A stretch of 64,000 bases of DNA from Pyxicephalus adspersus (lineage: Eukaryota > Chordata > Amphibia > Anura > Pyxicephalidae), in assembly GCF_032062135.1 (NCBI RefSeq), contig NC_092859.1, positions 23,014,376 through 23,078,375 on the forward strand, given 5' to 3'. Under the pieces are notes generated by a model that was not told the DNA's origin, did not search any database, and worked only from the letters and a program-made list of their open reading frames with translations. Below are positions 46,501-58,921 of the stretch, piece after piece. A program made the position numbers and the translations under genes. Positions within the stretch are counted from its first letter, which is position 1, and every line of letters starts with the position of its first letter.

Positions 46501-48577
46501 GGTTAATTGGTTTCCCCCTAAAATTTGACCTTAAGCTACGTACACACGTCAAATTTTTCTCGTCCGATAATCGGCATCAGCCGGATATCGGGCAAGAATC
46601 TGGCGTGTGTACAGCCCACGTCGTTCATCGAACGATGAACGACCAGCAATCCTAATGCAAGGGACGGGGGAGAGCACGCAGCAGGGTGCCGCTCCGTCGC
46701 TTTCCCCCTCCCCTCTCCATAGAGCAGAACGGTGCTGTATATACAGCACTCGTTCATGCATCTTGCGGTTCTTATCGTTGGAAAAGATCATGAAAGATCC
46801 TTTCCAACGACAAGAATTGCACGTGTGTATGCGGCTTTAGACTACAATATTGAGATCACTGTGGTAGGGAGCTTCTTTGAGGGACAGTTGGTGTCACGAC
46901 TATGGACTTTGTACAGTGCTGCGTAATATGATGGTGCTATATAAATACTGTGTAAAAATAATAATACATTGTATTTACTAATTGACACTTGCAGACTTAA
47001 GCTGCGTACACACTTCCAATTTTTGGCGTTGGAAAGGATCTTTCACGATCCTTTCCAACGACAAGGGAGTGCACGTTGCATGAACGGTGCTGTACATACA
47101 GCACCGTTCATGCTCTATGGAGAGGGGAGGGGGAGAGCGACGGAGCGGAACCCTGCTGCGCGCTCTCCCCTTCCCTTTCATTAGGATCGGCTGTCGTCCA
47201 TCGTCCGTGGATCCGGCAGGTCGGTCGTCTGGACGATGGACGACAACGACTGTACACACGGATTTTTATCGCCCGATAATCGGCATCGACCAATTATCGG
47301 GCGATAAAAATCTGACGTGTGTACGTAGCTTTACACTGAAGCAGCTTCATTTTTATTGCTACTCATGTCTGAGTGATGGTTATTGCTAGTAATACCAGTA
47401 AAGAAAGCAGGGATAGAAAAGCGAGAGGTAAGAGATGGACCCAAAAACTTTGCTGAAGTTGATTATGACCTATTCTCTTATCTCTCTATGTCAAAGAAGC
47501 TTTAACTGGGGGTTGGAAGAATTTTTTTCTCCACTTTGACTATTTCGTGCCTCAATCTACTCATCATAATCAGCTGTCCTATGAGATAGAAGTAAACAAG
47601 TAAAGCTTCTAGTACCTTTTTATTCACGCTGACATAGTTGGCGGAGTCTTCGGCAGGGAAGAAGTTCAGTCCGATTCTCTTCATGGCAGTTGTCAGACAT
47701 AGGGGAGTCATCCACTTTCCAAGCAGTGCAGAGAGATCACTGTCTGTGTTGGACACTTCAGCCAGTCTGCACTGATCGTCCTGCAATACATGATGGATCT
47801 TTATTGTCACTAACGCTATTCACTCCTTGAACATGTATCAGGTTTTTTTCCCCACTATACATTGAAAAAAAGTTTCTTTTTATATGCAGTTTTTTATATT
47901 CTTTTTATATGGTTTTTTAGGTCTTTTAGGTGTAGATATGGATTACCGTAATCATATAAAGAAAAATAGGGTGACTGGTTCTCTTAATGAACACTGATCA
48001 CCTTCTTATAGTTCTATTCTTTGCATTCACCTAACATCTCACTTTATTATTCTGTTGGAACCTTAAGTGTAATCCCTCTGTATCCTCTGAGGTGGCCTGT
48101 GGCTTAGTCCCCACAGGGTTAATAACCACCTATCCTCCCTCATGTAAAAGTGTTTAGGTTTGGTAGTTTGGTAGTAGCTTAGGCACAAGCGCTACATTCT
48201 AGGAGAAATTCTCCAATATACCTGGACCTACTACTGTTTCAAAAGATAATCAGAATGTCAGGGAGTCAAGAAAACCAGTCTATTTCATCACCCTCTAGAT
48301 GTAACAATGCTGCCCTAAAATATATGAATTCCATGAACAGATCAGACTAACAGGATTTTTACCTTAATCTCTATGTGGATATCTGTGAAAGCAGAGGAAA
48401 CCATCAGTGACACTTTATTCATGCCGTTAGGTTTCATTTCCCATGATTCATATGGCATATTAAGGTGGGATTCCTGGATTAGTGTGAAAGTATGAAAGGC
48501 ATCCATCTTGAAGGACAACTGCCTCTTCTCTGTGTTGTAGATTTTGCTCATGATTACATCTGTTTTCCAGATCTTAC
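43567..48577 (-). CDS. DNAI7: DNAI7 exons 13-16: C-terminal domain
   Basis: Exons 48577-48363, 47780-47616, 45880-45767 and 43833-43567 encode residues 487-739. Visible motifs are MPYESWEMKPNGMNKV, LTTAMKRIGLNFFPAED, MALLSPSFAFGWSKWN and the terminal block with FSEDLYEGSEFHSTLYHM ending in LLTYS before TAA. This is the most conserved part of the CASC1 family. The exon at 45767-45880 is exactly 38 codons in phase 0, so the reading runs directly from 47616 through it to 43833. Confidence 0.92.
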
Positions 48578-51500
48578 CTGAATAGGCCAAAATATAGAAA
48601 AGAACTCAGGAAAATAGTTATGTCCCTCATACAGTAGTAATGCCAACACAATTGAAGTCAGACTTTTTAATAAGGAAAAGCAGTATAACTTTCAACAGTT
48701 TGAAGTTTTCTAGTGAACTTTCCTTGCAATTCCTTTTTCCTATGTATGTGCAAACATCACTATGCTCATGATATTTGGAATAGTTAAAAGTCTTACATAA
48801 AATATAGCTGGGAAATAACTACAATTTTTATAGGAAAACTATTTATGTTTGAACCTTAACAAAGCAAATTCTCAAATCATGTTGATGTAAATTGGACGTT
48901 TCAATTAAAAAAAAAACGAGCTAAATGCAGTAAGGAAAAGAAATGAGATGTAGTGTAGTATTTTCATTAAGCCATTTGGATTAGTTTTTCCCCCGTACTG
49001 AAAATGCTTATTCTGATTTGATTGCACTTGGTGAGCTTCTCAAAATGTGCATTAGAAGCTGAAACAAGTCAGAGCCCACCTATTTTCCTGGCTTGAAGAA
49101 CAACCATGGTTTTATAGCCCTTTTCTCTTGAACCTGTCTTTCCCTTGTCCACCCTTTCATAGATTAGTGTATAGTTATTTATATTATCATGCAGGGTTCT
49201 GTCTGTGCCTATACACAGAACTGCAGATACGGCGTCATAGAGGAGACTACCTAGATTTAAAAGGAATCACCATAATAATTACCCAACATAATAAAACTGA
49301 TGCTGTATTCATGAGCCACTGTTAAGTAATGTAGTGGCCAGGGTCAAAGTAGCAGAGGACTGCCAGGGAAAAAACTTCTTCATGTGTTATAATTGTTCCT
49401 ATAACATTAGCTAAAAAAAATATATTAATAATAAAAAATAACTAAAGAAAATACAGATATGTGGTTTTCTTTCAGGTGATAGTCTCTAGAAAGCCTAAAT
49501 CCTGGCAGATTTTGGAGAAACAGTAAATGGCAAAAACAAAACACTACTTCATGATTTTGTATGTGAAAAAACAGACATGTAAAGACATCTCCCATCACGT
49601 CCCATTCACTTACTTACAGGAAATAAGAGTAAATAGACACAAAAAGAAATAAAAATGAGCAGGAAGTTCTAATCCTTCCAAACACATTTGGCATGGAGTT
49701 GGCTTTGATTTTAAAAAATAATTAGATGTTGCTTTTCTAATTAGAAAGACCAATACAAAATTTGCAGCATGTATTTAGGAGACTGAGGTTTTAAATGGTT
49801 ACTTTCTGGGTCCCATCTTGCCACTTGAGGCTCTTCGAAGAAAATCACATCATTTGGTATCGTAATAGAGATGCCCACTGGGGGAGAGAGGAGCCCCTCC
49901 ATGTCCTTTTCTTGCAGTGACAACCCCAGGCTGGTGCTGAGTAAGGACTCCTGAGGGTAGGGCTGCTTCTGAAGACCCCCTTCCACCAACTGCAGGGAGA
50001 GAAGTAAAGGACATTGCAACCATAAATTTCTGTAAAGAATCCCCCCCATCTTTTGTACTGATTGTACTTTGTTCCTAATATTAATGTGCCAAATCTTTCT
50101 GTTGATCTTTCAATGCCTGTTAGACCTTTAATTCTATAATCAGTTTAGTTGACTTTCTTTGTAACCTCTCCAAATCTTATCTATTAAATGTTCTTGGTGT
50201 TTTTAAAAGGTTCACGGTAATGTGTGCGGATGACACCATGCTTATATGTTGCATAAGAGTGCTAACAGAAGAATATAAATTACCTGAAATCAAGATTAAA
50301 ATGAGCTTTATTAAAACTGGATCAAACGCCTCTTTCTTCAGGTCTGGACTAAATGTTAGAGATGAGACTGATGTGAACATAAGCAACAGAAGCTACAGCA
50401 TTAATGGTAATGGTCCTGATTTTGGAAGTTCTTTTACCCAGGGGGCAAGCATTTTCTAAATGGAAACTTCTACTAATAAAAATTTGTAGGCTTCAACTGC
50501 TGACCTCTCATGCAATGCCTAATTGTCTGGCTTCAAATTGAATCTAGAAGTATCTATAAGGAACAAACGCACAACTCATAACACTGACTTTTCTTTTGCT
50601 ATATGCTTGCTGTTGGTTAACGACAGCCAGGAATTTGGCCTTTTTAAGAACATCAGCAATGACAGCCCCCATTATCTCTCCCTGGATATGTGTCCTTTAT
50701 TAATGCACCCACATGCTACTGTGAATGTAATTTCTCTGTAGAGGAAACAGAACATGGAATAATCTTTTAGCCAAGTGTATGGTTTGTGGAAGTTTCCCTT
50801 TGTGCAGCCGCTTCTCCACTGTGGCAAAGTGGCTATAAAAATAATAATATGAAAATCCTTTTCATAATATTTACAGAGAATACCCTCCCGGCACACAGAT
50901 CTTTTCTCAGTCAGGAATGCTGGTTACAATGCCTTTGGAACCATTTGAAAGCTGTCACCTCACCTGCACCATGCTCCAGCCATTCACTTGCTTACACTGA
51001 GGGGGCAGCACCAGAACATCAAAATAGTAAACTCCACCCAAAGTGGAGAACTGCCGAAGATCCACCACATCATCCTCTAGTATATCATCTGGAGTCGGCT
51101 GGTTCTGTATAGGCGATGGTGGCTGACCTGCATAGTAGAAGCTTTATTCAGTGAGGTTTCTAAATGTTACTTTTTATAAACAAAACATTAACGTTTCTGC
51201 AACTATTCATAGAAAATAGGTATTGTATCAATTTCACCTGCTGGACTGTATTGCCCAAATAAACAAGTTCTGGTGTTTCAAGTAAAGCTACGTACACACG
51301 TCAGATTTTTATCGCCCGATAATCGGCATCGGCCAATTATTGGGCGAAAATCTGCCATGTGTACAGTCGTTGTCGTCCATCGTCCGAAAGACCGCCCTGC
51401 CGGATCCACGGACGATGGACGACAACCGATCCTAATGAAAGGGAAGGGGGAGAGCGCGCAGCAGGGTGCCGCTCCGTCGCTCTCCCCCTCCCCTCTCCAT

Positions 51501-54500
51501 AGAGCATGAACGGTGCTGTATGTACAGCACCGTTCATGCATCGTGCACTCCCTTGTCGTTAAAGATCGTGAAAGATCCTTTCCAACGACAAAAATTGCAG
51601 GTGTGTACGCAGCTTAAGGTGCACAGCAAGGAGCGAATCCACATGTAGTGGAAGTTGTGAGAATTTAAAGGGGGGGTTAAATCTATACTAATGCCCGTGG
51701 TGCTGTTATAGAATGTGCAAATAGGTGTGATTGTTAGGGCCCAGACCATTGTCCATGTAGCCTATTTATCATTTGACAAAATACATCCTTCAGATAACCA
51801 TTGCAAAACCAAATTGCTTTTATTTTATCTGCATATCAGATTCCTTATAGCAAATCTTCTTTCTCCTAAATGTGTGCTCGACCTGAAAATAAAAAATGTC
51901 CTCTGCACTCTCAGCTTTAATGTAGCAGTTACATTCCAGCCACCTTGGAGCAACTCAACTTTATGTTACTTTAAAGGGGAGAGACAGAGGTGTTCTGTAG
52001 GCCGATCTAACTGTGAAAACCCCACTACTCTAAAAATCCAGTACAGTAAACGATTGTTGTTACCCTAGGACAGAAAGTAGTAAAACTAATACAGCTACAA
52101 CATGTAGGGATTGGTAAGATGCAATGTATTACATTGTTATGTTTGGGCTTAGATACAATTTAATTATGTAATTACACTATAAAAACAGAGTTGCGGTGTC
52201 TTTTGTATTTACTAGGAGTTAAGTTATAACCCCTCTATCAGTTATCACTACAATGCACTCACCTTCTATTATGTCCCCAATCTGGCTCTCTGTTGTCTGC
52301 TCATCCTCCGTGCCATTCTTCTCCTGAGGCTCAGTTCCATTTTCAACTTCTTCTTTGGGTGACACAGAGCTGATGGCACTCTAGATTCACACAATGTAAA
52401 AAACATATGGGTTTGTGAGTAGCTGAAATCACTGAACAAGAAATATACAGAAACACAGAAAACCAAACAAATCTCACTCTCCACTCTGGATAAAATAGAT
52501 TTATTAAAATCCTATTCAAAATCAAAAATGTTCATAGTTAATTCAGTAAATGAATTTAACTTTTATTTTTATGAGCAGAACTCATGCTCAAACAGTAATT
52601 AGAAAGTCCTTCATGTGAAAGTTTGTGTGTGGTTTAGAACCTTGATTAGCAAACTTAGCAAACTCATAGAGCCAAGTCTTATAAGACTCTGGACAGGCAG
52701 TGATGATTCCTCCTAAAATACAGACCCTACAGTGTTCATCCAATATCTCACTCACCTTTCTTCCCTCAGACTTCACATCATCCTCCATTGCAGTAATGTT
52801 CTCCTCATCGTTGGATGGTTTCCATTCTTCTGCCTCACTTTCCAGTTCCAGGGTTTCAGCAGCCTTGTTCTCCTCCACCACCTTAAGGTGTGGCAGGAAG
52901 GTTGGGCTCTGGCAGGACAGGTGGTCATAGCTGGTGTGCATAATGCGAACAGCTATGTTGCTTAGCGCTAATGGTTTTGGTAACTCAAAGGAAACTCCTT
53001 CGTCCTCAAAGTTGTAACCTCTGAACCTAGAAGGAGAGCTAAGTGTTATGCTGGTCATGTACAGTATTTGGAAGCTTATTATCACTTTACAAAGCTTTTC
53101 ATTAGCCTTTAACTACAAAAAACCCATGGGATAACAGCAATCTTACTTTTCCATTGTACTTGGAATTTAAGTGATTGAAAATGCAGTGAAAATCAAATTG
53201 GAAACCTGGGAAGGCCGGCACCCACAGGTGGAAATGTGCACAATAACTTTATAGAAACATAAAAAGCTGAAAAGAATGACTGGTCCATGGAGTCTTCTCA
53301 TTTTTACTTTGTCTAGGTAAAGATCTATGTTTCTCCCCACTATGTTGTTAGGCGCATTACCTCTGCTAGAAGTCTGTTCCAAACATCAAGTACTCTTTAA
53401 AAAAAAATATTAATTTCCAAGCTTAGTTTCAAAGTTTCCTCAACAGTGTATTAACTTATCTGCTAAAAATGACAAGCATTGCAGTTGGTGTACAATTGCT
53501 TTATGGAGATTTCATATTCTCCTTCTATGGCCCAGTCGACTTATGATCATTTAGCACCTAGAACCTGGGAGGTATTACTGGATTGTGCCAGTGGTGTCCT
53601 AAAGAACTGAATGCTATATGGGAATGCTGTTGCTGAAGTGATCGGAGGGAGTAACTGAGTATTCTAGCAAAACTATGGCGTAAATATAGCAATGCTCGCA
53701 GATCATTAACGGTCTATCATAATTCTGACACATGCTCTCTGCTAGCACCAGTTTGCTTTTCAACCCACAATGTTATATAGTTCCAGGTGTGTAAAACTGA
53801 ATGCACACATTGTGACAGAGTATAAGTGTCATACCTTGGGTTCTTGTTGAGATTAGCCCAGATGCAAAGTTTGACATTTTTATTCATTATGACCTTCTGC
53901 ATATTTCCTGTGTCTATGTCAGACAGTGCGGCTGCATTCTGAAATAAAGAAGATTAGTCAGGAGGTCTGCAGACCAATATAAGCTGACTTCTACTGGCTA
54001 TGTGGAATTGGGAACCATCACATTTATTGGATGCAGGGACTTTAAGCTGAATGCATGGCAGGGTTAGGAGTTTGCTTTATCTAAAGCCCAGCTCCAGCCA
54101 ATAAATATTTTACCTACAGGGGAAAATGTATACTCACTGAGATTTGAAAATTACTTCCCCATATAGATCATACCTTTATTCCTTAACACATGTTAAGTAG
54201 TTACAAAAATAGGGGAAACATCTCACCATGTTCTACATGACATTGTATTGCTATGCTATTCCCTCTAGTGGTACGTTTAGGTTCTATTGGCTCTAATTAG
54301 CACTAGGATGGCCTGACACAGGGAAAGAGAGCTTGTTGCCTGCATATGCTCTTCAAATTTAATACAGCAGAATTGCTGCCGAGTGAAGGTTAGTGACATC
54401 TCTGTTTGGCTTAGACAGAGTGATCTTTCTCCCTATGTTTTTGTGTTCTTTATACAAACACTATCAAGAATAGGCTGCATTTGACCTGTTTAGCCTCAAC

Positions 54501-57485
54501 AGGACATATTGTCTCCAAAAAGGAAGTTACAGAACAACAATAAGCAGGTAATGTGCAACAACTGAACTGCCTAAATGTTTTTTTCAGTTAAAGTCAGTGG
54601 CATTTTGCTGACCTGCATGCGTTTGGACAACAATATTATTATTATTATTATTATTATCAAAGAGGATTTATATAGCGTCAACATATTATGCAGCACTGTG
54701 GATTAAACAGGGGTTGCAAATGACAGACAGATACAGACAATGACACAGGAGGAGGAGAGGACCTTGCCCTGAAGAGCTTACAATCTAGGAGATACTCCTC
54801 AGTATGACTTGAATACTGCTAATAATATGTCTTTGTTCATTCCCACCTTTAGGAGATGCTCAGTGGAGTCATCAAATTTCTCTTGCAGTAGAGTCTGCAG
54901 ATGTAGAATTGTTTGTGTGTACTGTGCCGCATCACTCTCTGGAAGATCCTCAGCAGGTGTGTCATAAAGTAAGAACTCCAACTCTTCAATTAACTGAAAA
55001 AACAATATCTAAATATTGGGTTGATGGCTTCATTAAGGATAGTGGGCAGAGCATAGTGAATTATTTTCATGGCTTTGCTCACTATCCTAAAATAAAGAAT
55101 AACAGAACATGCACGACATTCTTTGTGTTTTATGAACGGTTTGCATTACATCTGTTGTGATGTTACATACACATGTGGGGTCAAATACACCATGTGGGAT
55201 TAGGGCAGCTGAAAACTCACACTGAGGACCAGATCACTCTTGTTCAGCACTGACTGGAAGTCTTCATTGTTATCTTCACTCCAGAGACTCATGAAAGTGT
55301 TAATCTCCTGCAGTACGGTGGGATCTGGACTCCCATCACAGAGCATGTAGCGATCCCACTGTAAACAAGAACACATTAATTAATAACTGGTTGGCCCACC
55401 AAAAACACTTACGGGATTTTAGATAAAAAGTCTGCATTTGTTTTTTTCTGGTGTCTTTCTTTTTATTTTCACCTGGTGATTTTGCCAGTAACACTCACTC
55501 AGCATATTGTATCTTTGGAGAAGCAGTGTTATCAACCTAGGACATGACTACGTAACACCCTCCCTACACAGGAAAAGGGGGCGCAGTTCAGAAAGATATC
55601 TGGCAAACATTTAACTTTATTTGGGATTTTAGTTTAATTTTAGAAACTTTCACCTCTTTCCAGAAGAGAAAGCTATAGGGAATTTATGCAACAAGGACAC
55701 AGACAAATCTATGTTTGTAGTAGTGAGGGAGGGTTTACAACGAAAAGTTGTGATGCCTATTTATGCCTTTCTGTTCCAGTGATACCCACACCCCTAATTT
55801 ACTGTACAGGTGTCACAGGGACAGGAAGTCAGGTTAATTCTCCTTATTAAAAGCACTGACAGAAACAAAAACCTCTTCACCTCTGCATTCAATATTTTAA
55901 GGAACGTACAGTAGTTAGGCTGAATTCATAGTAGTTATCAAATAGATCAAATAGATAGCAACAAGTAAACTGTTGCAACAATTGAACTGAGAAATCCAAA
56001 CAATACAACCAGTTTTACTTCTTTCTGCTAATATAGTGACCTTAGCTCGTATGCGCAGGTCCCTCTTCCAGTGAGCTGCAGCCTCCAGCTTCTCATCGAT
56101 CAGCAGCCGATACTCGCCCAGTTCCTCCTCACGGTGCTCCAGTTGCTGTGGGGAAAGATAGATGAATATTTGGTTCTTACATAACACATAGACAAAAATA
56201 TTCAGTAAAGCAATCCACAAAAAACTGATGGTGTGGATTGTTGAAATCACATATGGCATTTACTGATGTCAGCTTAGCTCTAGAACATTTCGATTGGTTG
56301 CTTTGTAAAGTGCTCCCAGGAATTTAGTTTTTAAAACAAAAGTGTTTTACAGGATGTACATTTTTATTTTGGGTTTGAGATTTACATGATTGCCAGTGTT
56401 CCAGCTGCAGTTTACCTTTGCCTCTAGACGCTCAAGCTCTTCCTTCTCCTGGCGTTCTTTCTCCAAGCGAGCGGCCTCAATCTGCTCCGCCAGTATTCGA
56501 GCTTCCTCTGGGGGGAGGGATGAGATATGAGAGGTGGATTTTCATCCATATAATAATTCTTTACATAAACATAATTTTTCCTATTGGTTTTATTATTGCC
56601 TAGGTGGTGGTGACTGTAGATATCATGAAATAACCTCAAATTATAAATACATTACCATTTACCAACAGATAGTATTAATATTATTATTATTATTAATATT
56701 ATTAATAAACAGGATTTATATAGCACCAACATATTATGCAGCGCTGTACATTAAATAGGGGTAGCAAATGACAGGCAGTTACAGACAGTGACACAGGAGG
56801 AGGAGAGGACCCTACCCCGAAGAGCTTACAATCTAGGATGAGACATTCAGAGGAGTCACCCCAACAACTCACGCCAGAAAGTACAATAAGTTTATAAAGG
56901 GCCACTATTAGGACCTACAGAGCTGAAACATGGATACAGGAGACACGTAACTAAATTGTACATGATACCTACACTACTTTTGGATAACATAAGAAGGGTG
57001 ACAGCAAAGGCTGCAGTTTGATGGACTCTACTCCCAATGCCACCTCCTGCTTAGTTTATGGATTAATAGGAAATAACTCCAGAGGTGACCACAGCAGGAG
57101 TGTGTTTCTTCCATCAATTTAAAAATTAGCAGCTGCCACTGCAAGTGTGATTCAATATTTCAGCTGGTGTGTGCTAATTCATCATCATTAACATGAATTT
57201 GGAATAATTATCCTGAATAAACTGAAACATAATATCATGACTTGCGAAGGATTCCGAGATGCACACAGTACAGGAAACATTGGATTGTGTTATACCAACC
57301 TTCCTCTCTCTGTTTCCGCTCTTCCTCCTCTTTTTGCAACCTGAGTTTCTCCGCCTTGCTAGGCTTTCCTTTCTTCTGGGAGGTGGCTGATGTCCCTTTT
57401 GATGACTAACAGAAGAAAAATAAATTACAACCTCCAAATTATAACTTTGAAATAATGTAGAAATAGAGATTTGAGAGGATGGATG

Positions 57486-57563
<78 letters not shown>

Positions 57564-58878
57564 TCAGCTTCTGTACAGTATATTATGTGGGTGACTTTTT
57601 GTGTGTGTGTGTGTGTATATATAAATATATATACAAACACACACACACACACATGGAATGTCTTACTGTGGGAAAAATACTTCACATTCTGAAGTATTTT
57701 TTGAGCCACAAGATGGAGATCCCCAGCCTGGGCCAGGTGTATCAGATTAGAATACACTATTGTCTATTTTTAGGGAACGTGACTTATTGTTGTCATCTAG
57801 TAAACCCAACATTATGTGACACAATATCATGGGTCTCATTTTATAAGTGCAATGAGCCATTGAACTCTGTTAATATTGTGGTATAATTTATTGTCTATTA
57901 TGTAAACTGATATATTAGAATTCATAAAAGTTGTTTTTACCTGGTTTAATTGAGTGCCATAAAAGCCTCCTATCTCTTTTTTCATTTCACTGTTTTTTAA
58001 CAATGTTGCCATCAATCTAGCTGTATTTTCTTGCCGAGCACCATGCAAAGCCAATGTGCAATATTGCTCATTTTATTACAGTACATATAAAAACTAAAAC
58101 TCATTCTGCCACCTAGTGACCAATCATCAAAGTGCACATCAGTAACAATAGTAAAAGCTGTATCTTCTAGAGCACGGGTGCCCACACTTTTTTTGCTTGT
58201 GAGCTACTTTTTAAATGACCAGATTAAATGATCTACTGACAACAGTATTTGGACTTAATAACTCGCAGTAGAGTTTGTTTTGAAAGGGAGGGCTCTGCGA
58301 TCTACACGCGTTGCCTGTACTACCGGTAGATCACGATCCACCTGTTGGGCACCCTTGTCCTAAAGCAATATTTCCCATCCAGGGTTCCTCCAGAGGTTGT
58401 TGGGGGTTCCTTGAGGAATGAGCAACTTTTGCCTCTCAGTTTAAGTGACACCAATGATCTATTTGGCTGTAAGGATGACATTCTTCCCATTTACCAGCAA
58501 GCAATGAGGGGTTCCCTAAGACCTAAAAGTTATTTAATGGGTTCTCCCATATTACAAAGGTTTGATCTGGAGGAACCTAGAATGAGAAAGTCTGATCTAT
58601 AAATCTCTATCATATATTATCTACTCTATAGTACATATATATTATTCTACATAAAGAATCCTCTCCTACCTTCTTCTTTCCTTTTCTGGGTCTCTACAAT
58701 GGTACATAAAAAGAGGAAACCAATCAAATACTAGAGGACATCATACTGAACTCTATAGTATAGTAGAGTATAGTATATAGTATAGTATAGAACATAATGA
58801 TATAAGGAGCTGTATACAAGGTAGATGAAACCCAATCAGTACAGTAATCTAATGTTATTAATGTTATTTAATTTTGCA

Positions 58879-58921
<43 letters not shown>

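Larger units (their letters stand above)
45881..47615. other. DNAI7 intron 14
   Basis: Holds a SINE split by a MITE (46350-46967) and a second MITE copy 27 bases further (47000-47330). 45881-46349 shows nothing recognised. Confidence 0.65.
57406..58669. other. DNAI7 intron 2
   Basis: Holds a GATA microsatellite, a mirrored GT/AT/AC array and two hAT-like elements in a row (58173-58357 and 58366-58602). Confidence 0.6.

Noticed and set aside
46549..46840. Several overlapping open frames of 60-80 codons on both strands
   Set aside because: They lie inside a MITE whose same blocks recur at 47000-47330, 51286-51614 and 61918-62235 with frame-breaking differences; they follow from GC-rich palindromic sequence.
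47076..47389. Open frames up to 100 codons at MITE copy 2
   Set aside because: Same reason; the frame is not shared between copies and has no family likeness.
57425..57757. 110-codon frame on the minus strand
   Set aside because: It runs through the GATA and GT/AC microsatellites and encodes simple repeats.
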